A program made the position numbers and the translations under genes. A stretch of DNA of 45,775 bases from Pseudomonas viridiflava (GTDB lineage: Bacteria; Pseudomonadota; Gammaproteobacteria; Pseudomonadales; Pseudomonadaceae): positions 287,651 to 333,425 of the forward strand of contig NZ_LKEH01000047.1 in the NCBI RefSeq assembly GCF_001642795.1, in the 5' to 3' direction. The notes beneath the pieces are model-generated. The model made no database searches. It saw only the letters and a program-made list of their open reading frames with translations, and had not been told where the DNA came from. Position 1 is the stretch's first letter. Every line of letters starts with the position of its first letter. Positions 23,999 to 32,504 of the stretch are shown one piece after another.

Positions 23999-25243
23999 GT
24001 GTCGCGTAGACGCGTCGTGGTCACCGGGATGGGCATGCTGTCGCCACTGGGTAATGATGTGCCCAGCAGTTGGCAAGGCATTCTGGCGGGCCGCAGTGGC
24101 ATTGGCCTTATCGAGCACACGGATCTGTCTGCCTTCACCACCCGTTTCGGCGGTTCGGTCAAGGGATTCAACGTGGAAGAATACCTGGCACCCAAAGAGG
24201 CGCGCCGGCTCGATCTCTTCATTCAGTACGGACTTGCGGCCAGCTTTCAGGCTGTGCGCAATGCGGGTCTTGAAGTCACCGACGCAAATCGCGAGCGCAT
24301 CGGCGTTGCCATGGGTTCGGGAATTGGTGGTCTGACCAACATCGAGAACAGCAGTCGTCTGCTGCACGATCAGGGGCCGGGGCGGATTTCTCCGTTTTTT
24401 GTACCGGGCTCGATCATCAACATGATTTCCGGTTTCCTGTCCATCCATCTGGGTGCACAGGGACCCAATTACGCCATCGCGACCGCCTGCACCACGGCGA
24501 CTCACTGCATTGGCATGGCGGCACGCAACATTGCCTACGACGAAGCTGACGTCATGATTGCCGGTGGTGCCGAAATGGCAGCCTGTGGTCTTGGTCTGGG
24601 CGGCTTCGGTGCGGCGCGTGCGCTGTCGACCCGCAATGACGATCCGGCCCGTGCCAGTCGTCCGTGGGACAAGGGCCGTGATGGCTTCGTCCTGTCCGAC
24701 GGTGCCGGTGCGATGGTTCTCGAAGAACTCGAGCACGCCAAGGCACGCGGCGCGACCATCTACGCCGAGCTGGTCGGTTTCGGCATGAGCGGTGATGCGT
24801 TCCACATGACTTCACCGCCGGACGACGGCGCCGGTGCTGCACGCTGCGTGGTCAACGCCTTGCGCGATGCCAAGGTCAACCCCGAGCAGGTGCAGTACAT
24901 CAATGCCCATGGCACCTCGACGCCTGCTGGTGACCTGGCCGAAGCGTCGGCGATCAAGAGTGTGTTCGGCGACCATGCCTACAAGCTCGCGGTCAGCTCC
25001 ACCAAGTCGATGACAGGCCACCTTCTGGGTGCTGCCGGTGCTGTCGAAGCCATCTTCAGTGTGCTCGCGCTGGTTGATCAGGTCGCGCCGCCGACCATCA
25101 ACCTGGACGAGCCGAGCGAAGGCTGTGATCTGGACTTCGTGCCTCATGAAGCACGTCGGATGCCGATCGACGTCGTTCTGTCTAACTCCTTCGGATTTGG
25201 CGGCACCAATGGCTCGCTGGTGTTCCGCCGGTTTACCGAGTAA
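23999..25243 (+). CDS. fabF: 3-oxoacyl-ACP synthase II
   Basis: A 414-residue condensing enzyme that elongates acyl-ACP with malonyl-ACP and controls the temperature response of unsaturated fatty acids. The catalytic triad is complete: Cys164 in TACTTATHC, His304 in NAHGTSTPAGD and His341 in SMTGHLLGAAG. The start is GTG at 23999 with AAGGAGAG just upstream. Its stop shares one base with the pabC start (TAATG). Confidence 0.97.
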   Translation: MSRRRVVVTGMGMLSPLGNDVPSSWQGILAGRSGIGLIEHTDLSAFTTRFGGSVKGFNVEEYLAPKEARRLDLFIQYGLAASFQAVRNAGLEVTDANRERIGVAMGSGIGGLTNIENSSRLLHDQGPGRISPFFVPGSIINMISGFLSIHLGAQGPNYAIATACTTATHCIGMAARNIAYDEADVMIAGGAEMAACGLGLGGFGAARALSTRNDDPARASRPWDKGRDGFVLSDGAGAMVLEELEHAKARGATIYAELVGFGMSGDAFHMTSPPDDGAGAARCVVNALRDAKVNPEQVQYINAHGTSTPAGDLAEASAIKSVFGDHAYKLAVSSTKSMTGHLLGAAGAVEAIFSVLALVDQVAPPTINLDEPSEGCDLDFVPHEARRMPIDVVLSNSFGFGGTNGSLVFRRFTE

Positions 25244-26058
25244 TGCTCAGCTGGATCGACGGCTGCCTGGCCGACTCTGTGTCCCTCAAGGACAGGGGGC
25301 TGGCCTATGGCGACGGGGTTTTTGAAACCGTCGCAGTGAAATCAGGGCAACCGCTGCTGTTTGAACGCCATTTGCAGCGCCTTGAAACAGCCTGTCAGCG
25401 CCTGTCGATTCCGATCGATCAGGCGCTGGTTCGTTCCGAGATGACCCGCTTCGCTGCCCAGCTTGGCGAGGGCGTAATGAAGCTCATCCTGACCCGTGGC
25501 GACAGCCAGCGCGGGTATGGTCCCGCTCCGGACTCTCGCTCGCGTCGAATCCTGCAGGGTGGTCCTTCACCCTTGTACCCGGCATCCCATGCCGAGCAGG
25601 GCGTACGCCTGTTTCCCTGCAAGACCCGTCTGGCTGAACAGCCGTTGTTGGCGGGTCTCAAGCACCTGAATCGTCTGGAGCAGGTACTCGCACGTTCGGA
25701 GTGGCAGGACAGCGAGCATGCCGAAGGGTTGATGTGCGATACCTCGGGTCGTTTGATCGAAGGCGTGTACAGCAATGTGTTTCTGGTTTCGAAGGGACGC
25801 CTGTTGACTGCGGACCTGACCCGGTGCGGCGTGGCCGGCGTGATGCGTGCCGAATTGCTGCATCAGGCACCCATGCTGGGTATCGATGTCGATATCCGGG
25901 ATCTGAGCGCATCCGATCTTGCGCAGGCGGACGAAGTCTTTCTGTGCAACAGCGTCTATGGCATCTGGCCGGTCCGCGCCTTTGAACACCTCGGCTGGCC
26001 GGTTGGCCCGCTCACCCGTAAACTGCAAGGCATCGCTTGCAGCCTTCTGGATATCTGA
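25243..26058 (+). CDS. pabC: Aminodeoxychorismate lyase
   Basis: A 271-residue PLP enzyme of the branched-chain aminotransferase fold type IV that releases p-aminobenzoate from aminodeoxychorismate for folate synthesis. The PLP-binding Lys140 is in GLKHLNRLEQ; DRGLAYGDGVFET near the N-terminus and LCNSVYGIWPV near the C-terminus are family motifs. ATG overlaps the fabF stop by one base. The fabF-pabC-mltG-tmk-holB order is kept from E. coli. Confidence 0.94.
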   Translation: MLSWIDGCLADSVSLKDRGLAYGDGVFETVAVKSGQPLLFERHLQRLETACQRLSIPIDQALVRSEMTRFAAQLGEGVMKLILTRGDSQRGYGPAPDSRSRRILQGGPSPLYPASHAEQGVRLFPCKTRLAEQPLLAGLKHLNRLEQVLARSEWQDSEHAEGLMCDTSGRLIEGVYSNVFLVSKGRLLTADLTRCGVAGVMRAELLHQAPMLGIDVDIRDLSASDLAQADEVFLCNSVYGIWPVRAFEHLGWPVGPLTRKLQGIACSLLDI

Positions 26059-26061
26059 TAC

Positions 26062-27201
26062 GTGATCCGAAAAATATTGGTGTTGCTGGAAACCGCACTC
26101 GTCCTGGCAGGCCTGGCGCTGGGTTTCGCGTTCTGGCAGCAGTATCAGGCGCTGCACCAGCCTCTTGAGATTACTCAGGAACAACTGTTGGACGTGCCGG
26201 CCGGTTCGACACCCACCGGCGTTCTCAATCGCCTGCAGACCGAGGGCGTCATCAAGGATGCCTTCTGGCTGCGTTTGTACTGGCGCCTCAATCTGTCCGG
26301 TCAGGCGCTGCACAGTGGTGAATACCGCATGGTGCCGGGGATGGACGTCGATGCATTGTTCGGCGTCTGGAAGCGCAAGGAAGTGGTGCAATACAGCCTG
26401 ACGCTGGTCGAAGGCTGGAATTTCCGGCAGGTCCGCGCGGCGCTGGCCAAACAGGCCAAGCTTGATCAGACGCTGGCGGGCCTCAGCGATGCCGAACTGA
26501 TGACGAAAATCGGCCATCCAGACGTATTTCCCGAAGGGCGCTTCTTTCCGGACACCTACCGCTATGTGCGCGGCATGACCGATGCCGAAGTGCTCAAGCA
26601 GGCCTATGCCCGTCTGGAAGAGGTACTGGACGAGGAATGGGCAGCGCGAGCGGCCGACGCGCCCTATGCCGATCCGTATCAGGCGCTGATCATGGCGTCG
26701 CTGGTCGAGAAGGAAACCGGTGTGCCTCAGGAGCGCGGGCAGATTGCAGGCGTATTCGTACGCCGCCTGAAGCTGGGCATGCAGTTGCAGACCGATCCGA
26801 CCGTGATCTACGGCATGGGCGAGCGCTACAACGGCAAGCTGACCCGGGCCGACCTCAAGCAGGCCACGCCCTACAATACCTACGTGATTGCCGGGATGCC
26901 GCCAACGCCCATTTCGCTGGTAGGGCGCGAAGCGATTCATGCCGCGCTCAATCCGGTGTCGGGCGACAGCCTGTACTTCGTGGCCAAGGGTGACGGCAGC
27001 CACGTATTTTCCAATGATCTGGATGCTCACAACGCCGCGGTGCGTGAATACCAGATCAAACGACGCGCGGATTATCGATCCAGCCCTGCACCGGTGTCGG
27101 CACCGACCCCCAGCGCTTCCCCCGAGCCCGACTCGAACGCTTCCGAGCCTGTATCCGGGGATGGCCCGGACGCCCCGCAAGGCGAGCCTGCTTCGCAATG
27201 A
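26062..27201 (+). CDS. mltG: Endolytic murein transglycosylase MltG
   Basis: A 379-residue inner-membrane lytic transglycosylase that cuts nascent glycan strands and sets their length. One N-terminal membrane helix (about residues 5-25), a LysM-like subdomain, then the YceG catalytic domain with Glu216 in SLVEKETG, equivalent to E. coli Glu218. PTVIYGMGERYNGKLTRADL and TPYNTYVIAGMPPTPI are conserved. It has a C-terminal Pro/Ser-rich extension of about 35 residues that the E. coli protein lacks. GTG start, three bases after pabC. Confidence 0.94.
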   Translation: MIRKILVLLETALVLAGLALGFAFWQQYQALHQPLEITQEQLLDVPAGSTPTGVLNRLQTEGVIKDAFWLRLYWRLNLSGQALHSGEYRMVPGMDVDALFGVWKRKEVVQYSLTLVEGWNFRQVRAALAKQAKLDQTLAGLSDAELMTKIGHPDVFPEGRFFPDTYRYVRGMTDAEVLKQAYARLEEVLDEEWAARAADAPYADPYQALIMASLVEKETGVPQERGQIAGVFVRRLKLGMQLQTDPTVIYGMGERYNGKLTRADLKQATPYNTYVIAGMPPTPISLVGREAIHAALNPVSGDSLYFVAKGDGSHVFSNDLDAHNAAVREYQIKRRADYRSSPAPVSAPTPSASPEPDSNASEPVSGDGPDAPQGEPASQ

Positions 27202-27220
27202 ATATGACTAAGGATTGCCT

Positions 27221-27853
27221 GTGACCGGCCTGTTCATCACCCTCGAAGGCCCTGAAGGGGCTGGCAAAAGTACCAACCGTGAATACCTGGCAGCGCAGCT
27301 TCGCGCTCAGGGCGTCCAGGTACTGTTGACTCGCGAACCCGGCGGTACGCCGCTGGCCGAGCGTATTCGTGAGCTGTTGCTCGCGCCCAGTGACGAAGCC
27401 ATGTGCGCCGACACCGAGCTGCTGCTGGTGTTCGCAGCCCGTGCGCAACACCTGGCCGAAGTGATTCGTCCGGCGCTGGCGCGCGGTGAAGTGGTTCTGT
27501 GCGATCGATTCACCGATGCGACCTATGCCTATCAGGGCGGCGGGCGAGGCTTGTCCCATGAGCGCATCGCGGCGCTGGAGCAGTTCGTTCAGGGTGATCT
27601 GCGCCCGGATCTGACGCTGGTGTTCGACCTTCCGGTGGAAGTCGGCCTGTCGCGTGCCGCAGCGCGGGGCCGTCTGGATCGCTTCGAGCAGGAAGGCCGT
27701 GCGTTTTTCGATGCCGTGCGCAGCACCTATCTGGCCCGTGCCGCCGCCGAGCCTTCGCGTTACCGGCTGGTGGATGCCGCGCAGACACTGACCGACGTGC
27801 AGCGCTCTCTGGATGCCCTGTTGCCGCAACTGCTGGAGTTGCAACGTGGCTGA
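27221..27853 (+). CDS. tmk: Thymidylate kinase
   Basis: A 210-residue enzyme that phosphorylates dTMP to dTDP. The P-loop EGPEGAGKST is near the N-terminus, LTREPGGTPLAE and DRFTDATYAYQGGGRG follow, and the LID region ARGRLDRFEQEG carries the catalytic Arg residues of the E. coli-like type. The GTG at 27221 is taken as start because AAGGA sits six bases before it; the TTG two codons earlier lacks such spacing. It overlaps holB by eight bases. Confidence 0.95.
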   Translation: MTGLFITLEGPEGAGKSTNREYLAAQLRAQGVQVLLTREPGGTPLAERIRELLLAPSDEAMCADTELLLVFAARAQHLAEVIRPALARGEVVLCDRFTDATYAYQGGGRGLSHERIAALEQFVQGDLRPDLTLVFDLPVEVGLSRAAARGRLDRFEQEGRAFFDAVRSTYLARAAAEPSRYRLVDAAQTLTDVQRSLDALLPQLLELQRG

Positions 27854-28832
27854 AGCCTATCCGTGGCAGCAGGCACTGTGGCAGCAGATGGCGGGGCGCG
27901 CTCAGCATGCGCATGCCTACCTGCTGCACGGTCCTGCCGGTATCGGCAAGCGGGCGCTCGCCGAGCGTTTGATGGCCAGTCTGCTGTGTCAGCGGCTGGA
28001 CGGACTCGATGCCTGTGGATCCTGCAAATCCTGTCTGCTGCTGGCCGCTGGCAGCCATCCCGACAACTACGTGCTGGAGCCTGAAGAGGCCGACAAGCCG
28101 ATCAAGGTGGATCAGGTTCGCGATCTGGTCAGCTTCGTTGTGCAGACCTCGCAGATGGGCGGCCGCAAGGTCGTGCTCATCGAGCCGGTCGAGGCGATGA
28201 ACATCAATGCTGCCAACGCCCTGTTGAAAAGCCTTGAGGAACCGTCCGGCAATACCGTGCTGCTGTTGGTCAGTCACCAGCCCAGCCGCCTGTTGCCAAC
28301 GGTCAAGAGTCGCTGCGTGCAACAGGCCTGTCCGTTGCCGGATGAGCAGACCAGTCTGGCATGGTTGAGCAACGCGTTGCCTGACAGCTCCGAACAGGAG
28401 CGTCTGGAGTTGCTGACCCTGGCCGCCGGTTCGCCGCTGGCTGCTGTCACGCTCCAGGCCCAGGGCGTTCGCGAACAGCGCGCACTGGTGGTGGACGGCG
28501 TCAAGAAGCTGCTCAAGCAACAGCAATCGCCGACCCAATTGGCCGAAGGCTGGAAAGACATACCGTTATTGCTGCTGTTCGACTGGTTCTGTGACTGGTC
28601 GCATCTGATTCTGCGCTACCAGCTGACTCAGGATGAAGAAGGCCTGGGGCTTGGCGACATGCGCAAGGTGGTGCAATACCTGGCGCAGAAATCGCCGCGT
28701 GGCAAAGTGCTGGACATTCAGGATTGGGTTCTGGCGCAGCGGCAGAAAGTCATGTCCAAGGCCAACCTCAATCGCGTGCTGTTGCTCGAAGCATTGTTGG
28801 TCCAGTGGGCAGGCCTGCCTGGACAGGCGTAG
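27846..28832 (+). CDS. holB: DNA polymerase III delta' subunit
   Basis: A 328-residue AAA+ clamp-loader subunit that opens the sliding clamp loader for DNA replication. It has a degenerate Walker A, GPAGIGKRALAE, a four-Cys zinc site in CQRLDGLDACGSCKSC, LLKSLEEPSGNTVLLL as the Walker B/sensor region, and the SRC motif in VKSRCVQQACPL. The start is GTG 27846 with GGAG nine bases upstream and inside tmk. It is followed by pilZ with a short gap, the conserved Pseudomonas arrangement. Confidence 0.94.
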   Translation: MAEAYPWQQALWQQMAGRAQHAHAYLLHGPAGIGKRALAERLMASLLCQRLDGLDACGSCKSCLLLAAGSHPDNYVLEPEEADKPIKVDQVRDLVSFVVQTSQMGGRKVVLIEPVEAMNINAANALLKSLEEPSGNTVLLLVSHQPSRLLPTVKSRCVQQACPLPDEQTSLAWLSNALPDSSEQERLELLTLAAGSPLAAVTLQAQGVREQRALVVDGVKKLLKQQQSPTQLAEGWKDIPLLLLFDWFCDWSHLILRYQLTQDEEGLGLGDMRKVVQYLAQKSPRGKVLDIQDWVLAQRQKVMSKANLNRVLLLEALLVQWAGLPGQA

Positions 28833-28862
28833 ACTGCGCTCATCAACCGTTGAGGTATTGTC

Positions 28863-29219
28863 ATGAACCTGCCGCCCAACACAGGCCCGCGTAACGGCAT
28901 TCTGTCCCTGACCATCAAGGATAAGGCCGTTCTCTATGCCGCCTACATGCCATTCATCAGGAACGGCGGTCTGTTCATTCCGACCGGCAAAAGCTACAAG
29001 CTGGGCGATGAAGTGTTCATGCTGCTCAATCTGATGGATCAGGCGGAGAAGGTGCCGGTTACTGGCCGTGTTGCCTGGATTACGCCCAAGGGCGCACAGG
29101 GCAATCGCGCAGCCGGTGTCGGCGTGCAGTTCAATGACGGCGACAATACCGCTCGCAACCTGATCGAAACCTATCTGGTCGGTGCTCTGAAGTCCGACCG
29201 TCCTACCCATACGATGTAG
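28863..29219 (+). CDS. pilZ: Type IV pilus protein PilZ
   Basis: A 118-residue PilZ-domain protein needed for type IV pilus assembly; it interacts with FimX and PilB in related bacteria. The N-terminus MNLPPNTGPRNGILSLT has no RxxxR motif, so, as for the founding PilZ of P. aeruginosa, direct cyclic-di-GMP binding is not expected. NGGLFIPT and GRVAWITPKGAQGNRAAGVG are the domain core. Its position after holB matches PA2960. GAGG upstream of ATG supports the start. Confidence 0.95.
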   Translation: MNLPPNTGPRNGILSLTIKDKAVLYAAYMPFIRNGGLFIPTGKSYKLGDEVFMLLNLMDQAEKVPVTGRVAWITPKGAQGNRAAGVGVQFNDGDNTARNLIETYLVGALKSDRPTHTM

Positions 29220-29233
29220 TTGTCCTCTTGCCC

Positions 29234-30019
29234 ATGCTTGTAGATTCCCATTGCCACCTTGATCGCCTTGACCTGACCCAGCACGAGGGTTCGCTCGACG
29301 CAGCCCTGGAGGCTGCGCGGGGCAGGGGCGTCGGCCACTTTCTGTGTATCGGGGTCAGTGCCGAGAATGCCGGTGCCGTAAAGGCGCTGGCTGAGCGCTA
29401 CGACGATGTCGACTGTTCGGTCGGTATCCATCCGCTCGACCTCAAGCCGGGCGAGGCGCCCGCGCTGGACTGGCTGCTGGGCGAACTGGACCACCCTCGC
29501 GTGGTAGCGATCGGCGAAACCGGTCTGGATTACCACTACGAACCCGAAGCGGCCGAACTGCAGCAGGCGTCGTTCCGTCTGCATCTTCAGGCGGCGGCAA
29601 CGACAGGCAAGCCTGTCATTGTGCATACCCGAGGCGCGCGCGCCGACACGCTCGACCTGCTTCGCGAGGCTGCATTGCCTCAGGCAGGTGTGCTGCATTG
29701 CTTCACCGAAGACTGGGACATGGCCAAGGCCGCGCTGGACCTGGGTTTCTACATTTCGCTGTCCGGCATCGTGACTTTCCGCAATGCGGATGCTCTGCGT
29801 GACGTGGCGCGTCAGGTGCCTGCCGACCGCCTGCTGGTCGAGACCGATTCGCCCTATCTGGCGCCGATTCCTTACCGGGGCAAGCCGAACCTGCCGCAGT
29901 ATGTGCGAGAAGTGGCTGAGTTTCTGGCGATGCTGCGGGGCGAGTCCTACGAGCGTTTCGCCGAGCAGACCACTGAAAACTTCACCCGTCTGTTTCCGCT
30001 GGCGCACGTGTCCCGCTGA
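29234..30019 (+). CDS. TatD family metal-dependent hydrolase
   Basis: A 261-residue TIM-barrel hydrolase of the TatD DNase family (E. coli YcfH group). Metal ligands are all visible: DSHCHLD at the N-terminus, the Glu in GETGLDYHY, the His in VIVHTRGA, the His in LHCFTED and the Asp in ETDSPYLAP. Relatives have 3' exonuclease or deoxyribonuclease activity; the physiological substrate is not certain. ATG at 29234 is used, since the TTG two codons upstream has no better signal. It ends the holB-pilZ-tatD run. Confidence 0.92.
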   Translation: MLVDSHCHLDRLDLTQHEGSLDAALEAARGRGVGHFLCIGVSAENAGAVKALAERYDDVDCSVGIHPLDLKPGEAPALDWLLGELDHPRVVAIGETGLDYHYEPEAAELQQASFRLHLQAAATTGKPVIVHTRGARADTLDLLREAALPQAGVLHCFTEDWDMAKAALDLGFYISLSGIVTFRNADALRDVARQVPADRLLVETDSPYLAPIPYRGKPNLPQYVREVAEFLAMLRGESYERFAEQTTENFTRLFPLAHVSR

Positions 30020-30054
30020 ATCGTCTGCTCCGGATCGACGGGTAAATCGCAGGC

Positions 30055-30184
30055 AAAAAAAACCCGGATTCTGGGGGGGTGAAGCCGGGTTAAGACCATT
30101 AGGAGTAAAACAAAGGCACGCTGTCCTTTGGCGCCTTTACTGGCGGGTCACTTGGGGGATATGACGCGCCAACGGTTTAATTAT
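30055..30184 (-). ncRNA. rgsA: Small regulatory RNA RgsA
   Basis: About 130 nt on the minus strand between tatD and the TetR gene, the same place as rgsA (PA2958.1, also P16) in P. aeruginosa. The 3' end is a clear rho-independent terminator: AACCCGG and CCGGGTT around a C-rich loop, followed by eight T (30062-30055). The 5' end is set by the -10 element at 30190-30196. RgsA is known as an RpoS-dependent, Gac-influenced, Hfq-binding RNA tied to oxidative stress and motility. The identification rests on synteny, strand, size, terminator and promoter, not on alignment. Confidence 0.75.
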
Positions 30185-30460
30185 TGACCAGTATCGCGGC
30201 GCGTCCAGCTTGAATTGGTCGTTTTTTAAACAGTTTTGGAATACCAAACCGGTTCTTGAGCACTCAAAAACCACTCACCCCCCTCCGTCAGTACCAAACC
30301 CCCGCAGGGTGGGAGTCAAACGTCTCCGGCACCGATCAACAAATGCCCGATGAAGGCATGGATTCGCTCATATACGGCGATATGGTCGGATGATCCGTGC
30401 AATTTGTCGGCAATTGGGCATAATACGCGGCTTCGATTTCGATCCCAATCAGACCTTCCT
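30185..30460. promoter_or_regulatory. Intergenic control region between rgsA and the TetR gene
   Basis: No coding frame is supported here. Two dyads stand out: AACCGGTT near 30247-30254 and TTGAG-ca-CTCAA near 30256-30267. TACCAAACC occurs twice (about 30242 and 30292). A -10-like TAATAC at 30421-30426 with a weak -35 would drive the TetR gene with a leader of about 30 nt. Either dyad could be a binding site for the adjacent TetR protein. Confidence 0.35.
30190..30196 (-). promoter_or_regulatory. RpoS-like -10 element of rgsA
   Basis: On the minus strand CGATACT fits the sigma-S/sigma-70 extended -10 pattern (CTATACT) and no convincing -35 box lies upstream, which is common at RpoS promoters. 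It would start RNA near 30184. Confidence 0.5.
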
Positions 30461-31123
30461 ATGCAGAAAGAACCTCGTAAGGTCCGTGAGTTTCGCCGCC
30501 GTGAGCAGGAAATTCTCGACACCGCGCTAAAACTGTTCCTTGAGCAGGGCGAAGACAGCGTCACGGTCGAGATGATCGCGGACGCCGTCGGCATCGGCAA
30601 AGGCACGATCTACAAGCATTTCAAATCCAAGGCGGAAATCTATCTGCGCCTGATGCTCGATTACGAGCGCGATTTGAACGAGCTGCTGCACTCGGCCGAT
30701 GTCGACAAGGACAAAGAGGCGCTTTCACGTGCCTACTTTGAGTTCCGCATGCGCGACCCGCAGCGCTATCGCCTGTTCGACCGTCTTGAGGAAAAGGTGG
30801 TCAAGGGCAATCAGGTCCCTGAGCTGGTCGAGGAACTGCACAAGATCCGCGCTTCCAACTTCGAGCACCTGACGCTGCTGATCAAGGGCCGCATCACCGA
30901 AGGCAAGCTGGAAGACGTCCCGCCTTATTACCACTACTGTGCCGCCTGGGCGCTGGTGCATGGCGCCGTCGCGCTTTATCACTCGCCGTTCTGGAGCAAC
31001 GTGCTGGAAGATCAGGAAGGCTTCTTCCACTTCCTGATGGACATCGGTGTGCGCATGGGCAACAAGCGCAAGCGTGATGGCGATACCCCTCCTGAAACGA
31101 AGCCGGATCCGGCTGTCTCCTGA
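30461..31123 (+). CDS. TetR family transcriptional regulator (PA2957-like)
   Basis: A 220-residue one-component regulator. The N-terminal helix-turn-helix covers about residues 15-60 (ILDTALKLFLEQGEDSVTVE, then AVGIGKGTIYKHFKSKAEIY, the TetR signature). The remaining helical domain would bind an unknown ligand or partner. The ATG at 30461 gives the usual distance to the DNA-binding domain; the longer frame extends through the promoter region. It may regulate itself through the dyads upstream and could control the two genes that follow. The C-terminal tail is basic and proline-rich. Confidence 0.88.
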   Translation: MQKEPRKVREFRRREQEILDTALKLFLEQGEDSVTVEMIADAVGIGKGTIYKHFKSKAEIYLRLMLDYERDLNELLHSADVDKDKEALSRAYFEFRMRDPQRYRLFDRLEEKVVKGNQVPELVEELHKIRASNFEHLTLLIKGRITEGKLEDVPPYYHYCAAWALVHGAVALYHSPFWSNVLEDQEGFFHFLMDIGVRMGNKRKRDGDTPPETKPDPAVS

Positions 31124-31246
31124 TCGCTCTGGCGGCACTTCATGTGCCGCCGTTCAAGACTCTGCACGCCTCTTTGTGAACATGGCGCGGAAGCTGCATC
31201 CGACGACCATTCGCCGGTTTTCCGTCACCGGTATTTGGAGGGGATG

Positions 31247-31849
31247 ATGCGTAGCCTGGTTTTGCTGCTGACGTTTTTGGCGTTGGGCGGCTGCATGAAA
31301 GTCAGTGACATGGGTGAGGGTGTTCGAGAACAGTTCAGCGATGCGGGGCTGCTCGATCACAGCGAAACCCGCCGTATCGCCAACTGGCGCGTGCAGCCCG
31401 ACTCGTTCATCTATATCGCCCAGGGTGCCTTCGTGCCGCCCGGCCGAGCCTATCCACGCCCCAACGTAGTCGCCGAAGAAGCGTTCAAAGGCTTCGTCGA
31501 GTACTTCCCGATGGTTCGTCGCGCCCCTGCGCCGCTGGGTCTGGACGAAGCCATGATCGAGGCACGCAGTGCCGGTGCGCATTATCTGCTCTACACCCGC
31601 TTCGCCAAGGCTGACGACCGCATCGGCAACGGTGACCAGTGGTCAGACCAGGAAGCGGTGGATCGCCTGGGCGTCGACTCGGGTGTCATTCAGCTCATGT
31701 TGATCGAAACCAGCACCCGTTACCTGATAGACAGCGCGCGGATTCGCAGTCGCGGCGGATTGCTGACGCTTTACGATACAAGTCCCGAAGATTTGCTAGG
31801 TCCGCCACTTGAGGACTACGCTCGTACCTTGTTGGGTATCGCGCGTTAG
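31247..31849 (+). CDS. DUF4823 domain lipoprotein
   Basis: A 200-residue predicted lipoprotein. The signal peptide MRSLVLLLTFLALGGC ends in a lipobox (LGGC) with Cys at about residue 16, and the residues after it (M-K) do not suggest retention in the inner membrane. The rest matches the uncharacterised DUF4823 family seen in Pseudomonas (PA2956 position). Starting at 31247, with GGAGGGG just upstream, gives the proper signal peptide; the longer frame is untenable. Function unknown. Confidence 0.82.
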   Translation: MRSLVLLLTFLALGGCMKVSDMGEGVREQFSDAGLLDHSETRRIANWRVQPDSFIYIAQGAFVPPGRAYPRPNVVAEEAFKGFVEYFPMVRRAPAPLGLDEAMIEARSAGAHYLLYTRFAKADDRIGNGDQWSDQEAVDRLGVDSGVIQLMLIETSTRYLIDSARIRSRGGLLTLYDTSPEDLLGPPLEDYARTLLGIAR

Positions 31850-31858
31850 GAGTAAGGC

Positions 31859-32419
31859 ATGACCGATTCAGGCAAGGCGGGCGATCTGTTTGCGCAGATC
31901 CCGAAAACCAAGGGGTTGCCGCCTGTGCATCTATGGAATCCGCCGTTCTGTGGCGACATCGATATGCGTATCGCCCGGGATGGCACCTGGTATTACCAGG
32001 GCACCCCCATCGGTCGTAAACCGATGGTGCGGTTGTTCTCCACCATCCTGCGCCGTGATGGCGACGATTATGTTCTGGTCACGCCGGTCGAAAGGGTCGG
32101 CATCAAGGTCGATGACGCACCGTTCGTTGCGGTCACACTTGCGGTGGTCGGCGAGGGTGTCAGCCAGATATTGCGCTTCGTGACCAACGTCGAGGACGAG
32201 GTTGAGGCGAGTGCCGAACATCCCTTGCGCGTTGTCATCGATCCCCTGACTCAGGAGCCCGCACCTTATGTTCACGTGCGGACCAACCTCGAAGCGCTGA
32301 TTCATCGCAATGTGTTTTACCAGTTGGTAGAGCTGGCAGTCGTCGAAGAGATCGACGGTCAGCGCTGGTTGGGCGTGTGGAGCCATGGCGTGTTCTTCAG
32401 GATCGGCCTTGAGCCCTGA
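31859..32419 (+). CDS. DUF1285 domain protein
   Basis: A 186-residue soluble protein of the DUF1285 family (PA2955 position). The N-terminal half has the conserved HLWNPPFCGDIDMRIARDGT and WYYQGTPIGRKPMVRLFSTI stretches; the family fold is described as two-domain beta-rich, and the function is unknown. A strong GGAG lies ten bases before ATG, nine bases after the lipoprotein stop, so the two genes are likely co-transcribed. Confidence 0.88.
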   Translation: MTDSGKAGDLFAQIPKTKGLPPVHLWNPPFCGDIDMRIARDGTWYYQGTPIGRKPMVRLFSTILRRDGDDYVLVTPVERVGIKVDDAPFVAVTLAVVGEGVSQILRFVTNVEDEVEASAEHPLRVVIDPLTQEPAPYVHVRTNLEALIHRNVFYQLVELAVVEEIDGQRWLGVWSHGVFFRIGLEP

Positions 32420-32504
32420 GACGGCCCGGTATTCGACAGGCTCAATTGCCTGTCGGCAGTTCGGCGGTTAAAGTGCCGCTCCCTGATTTTCCTGAGGTTT
32501 TTGC

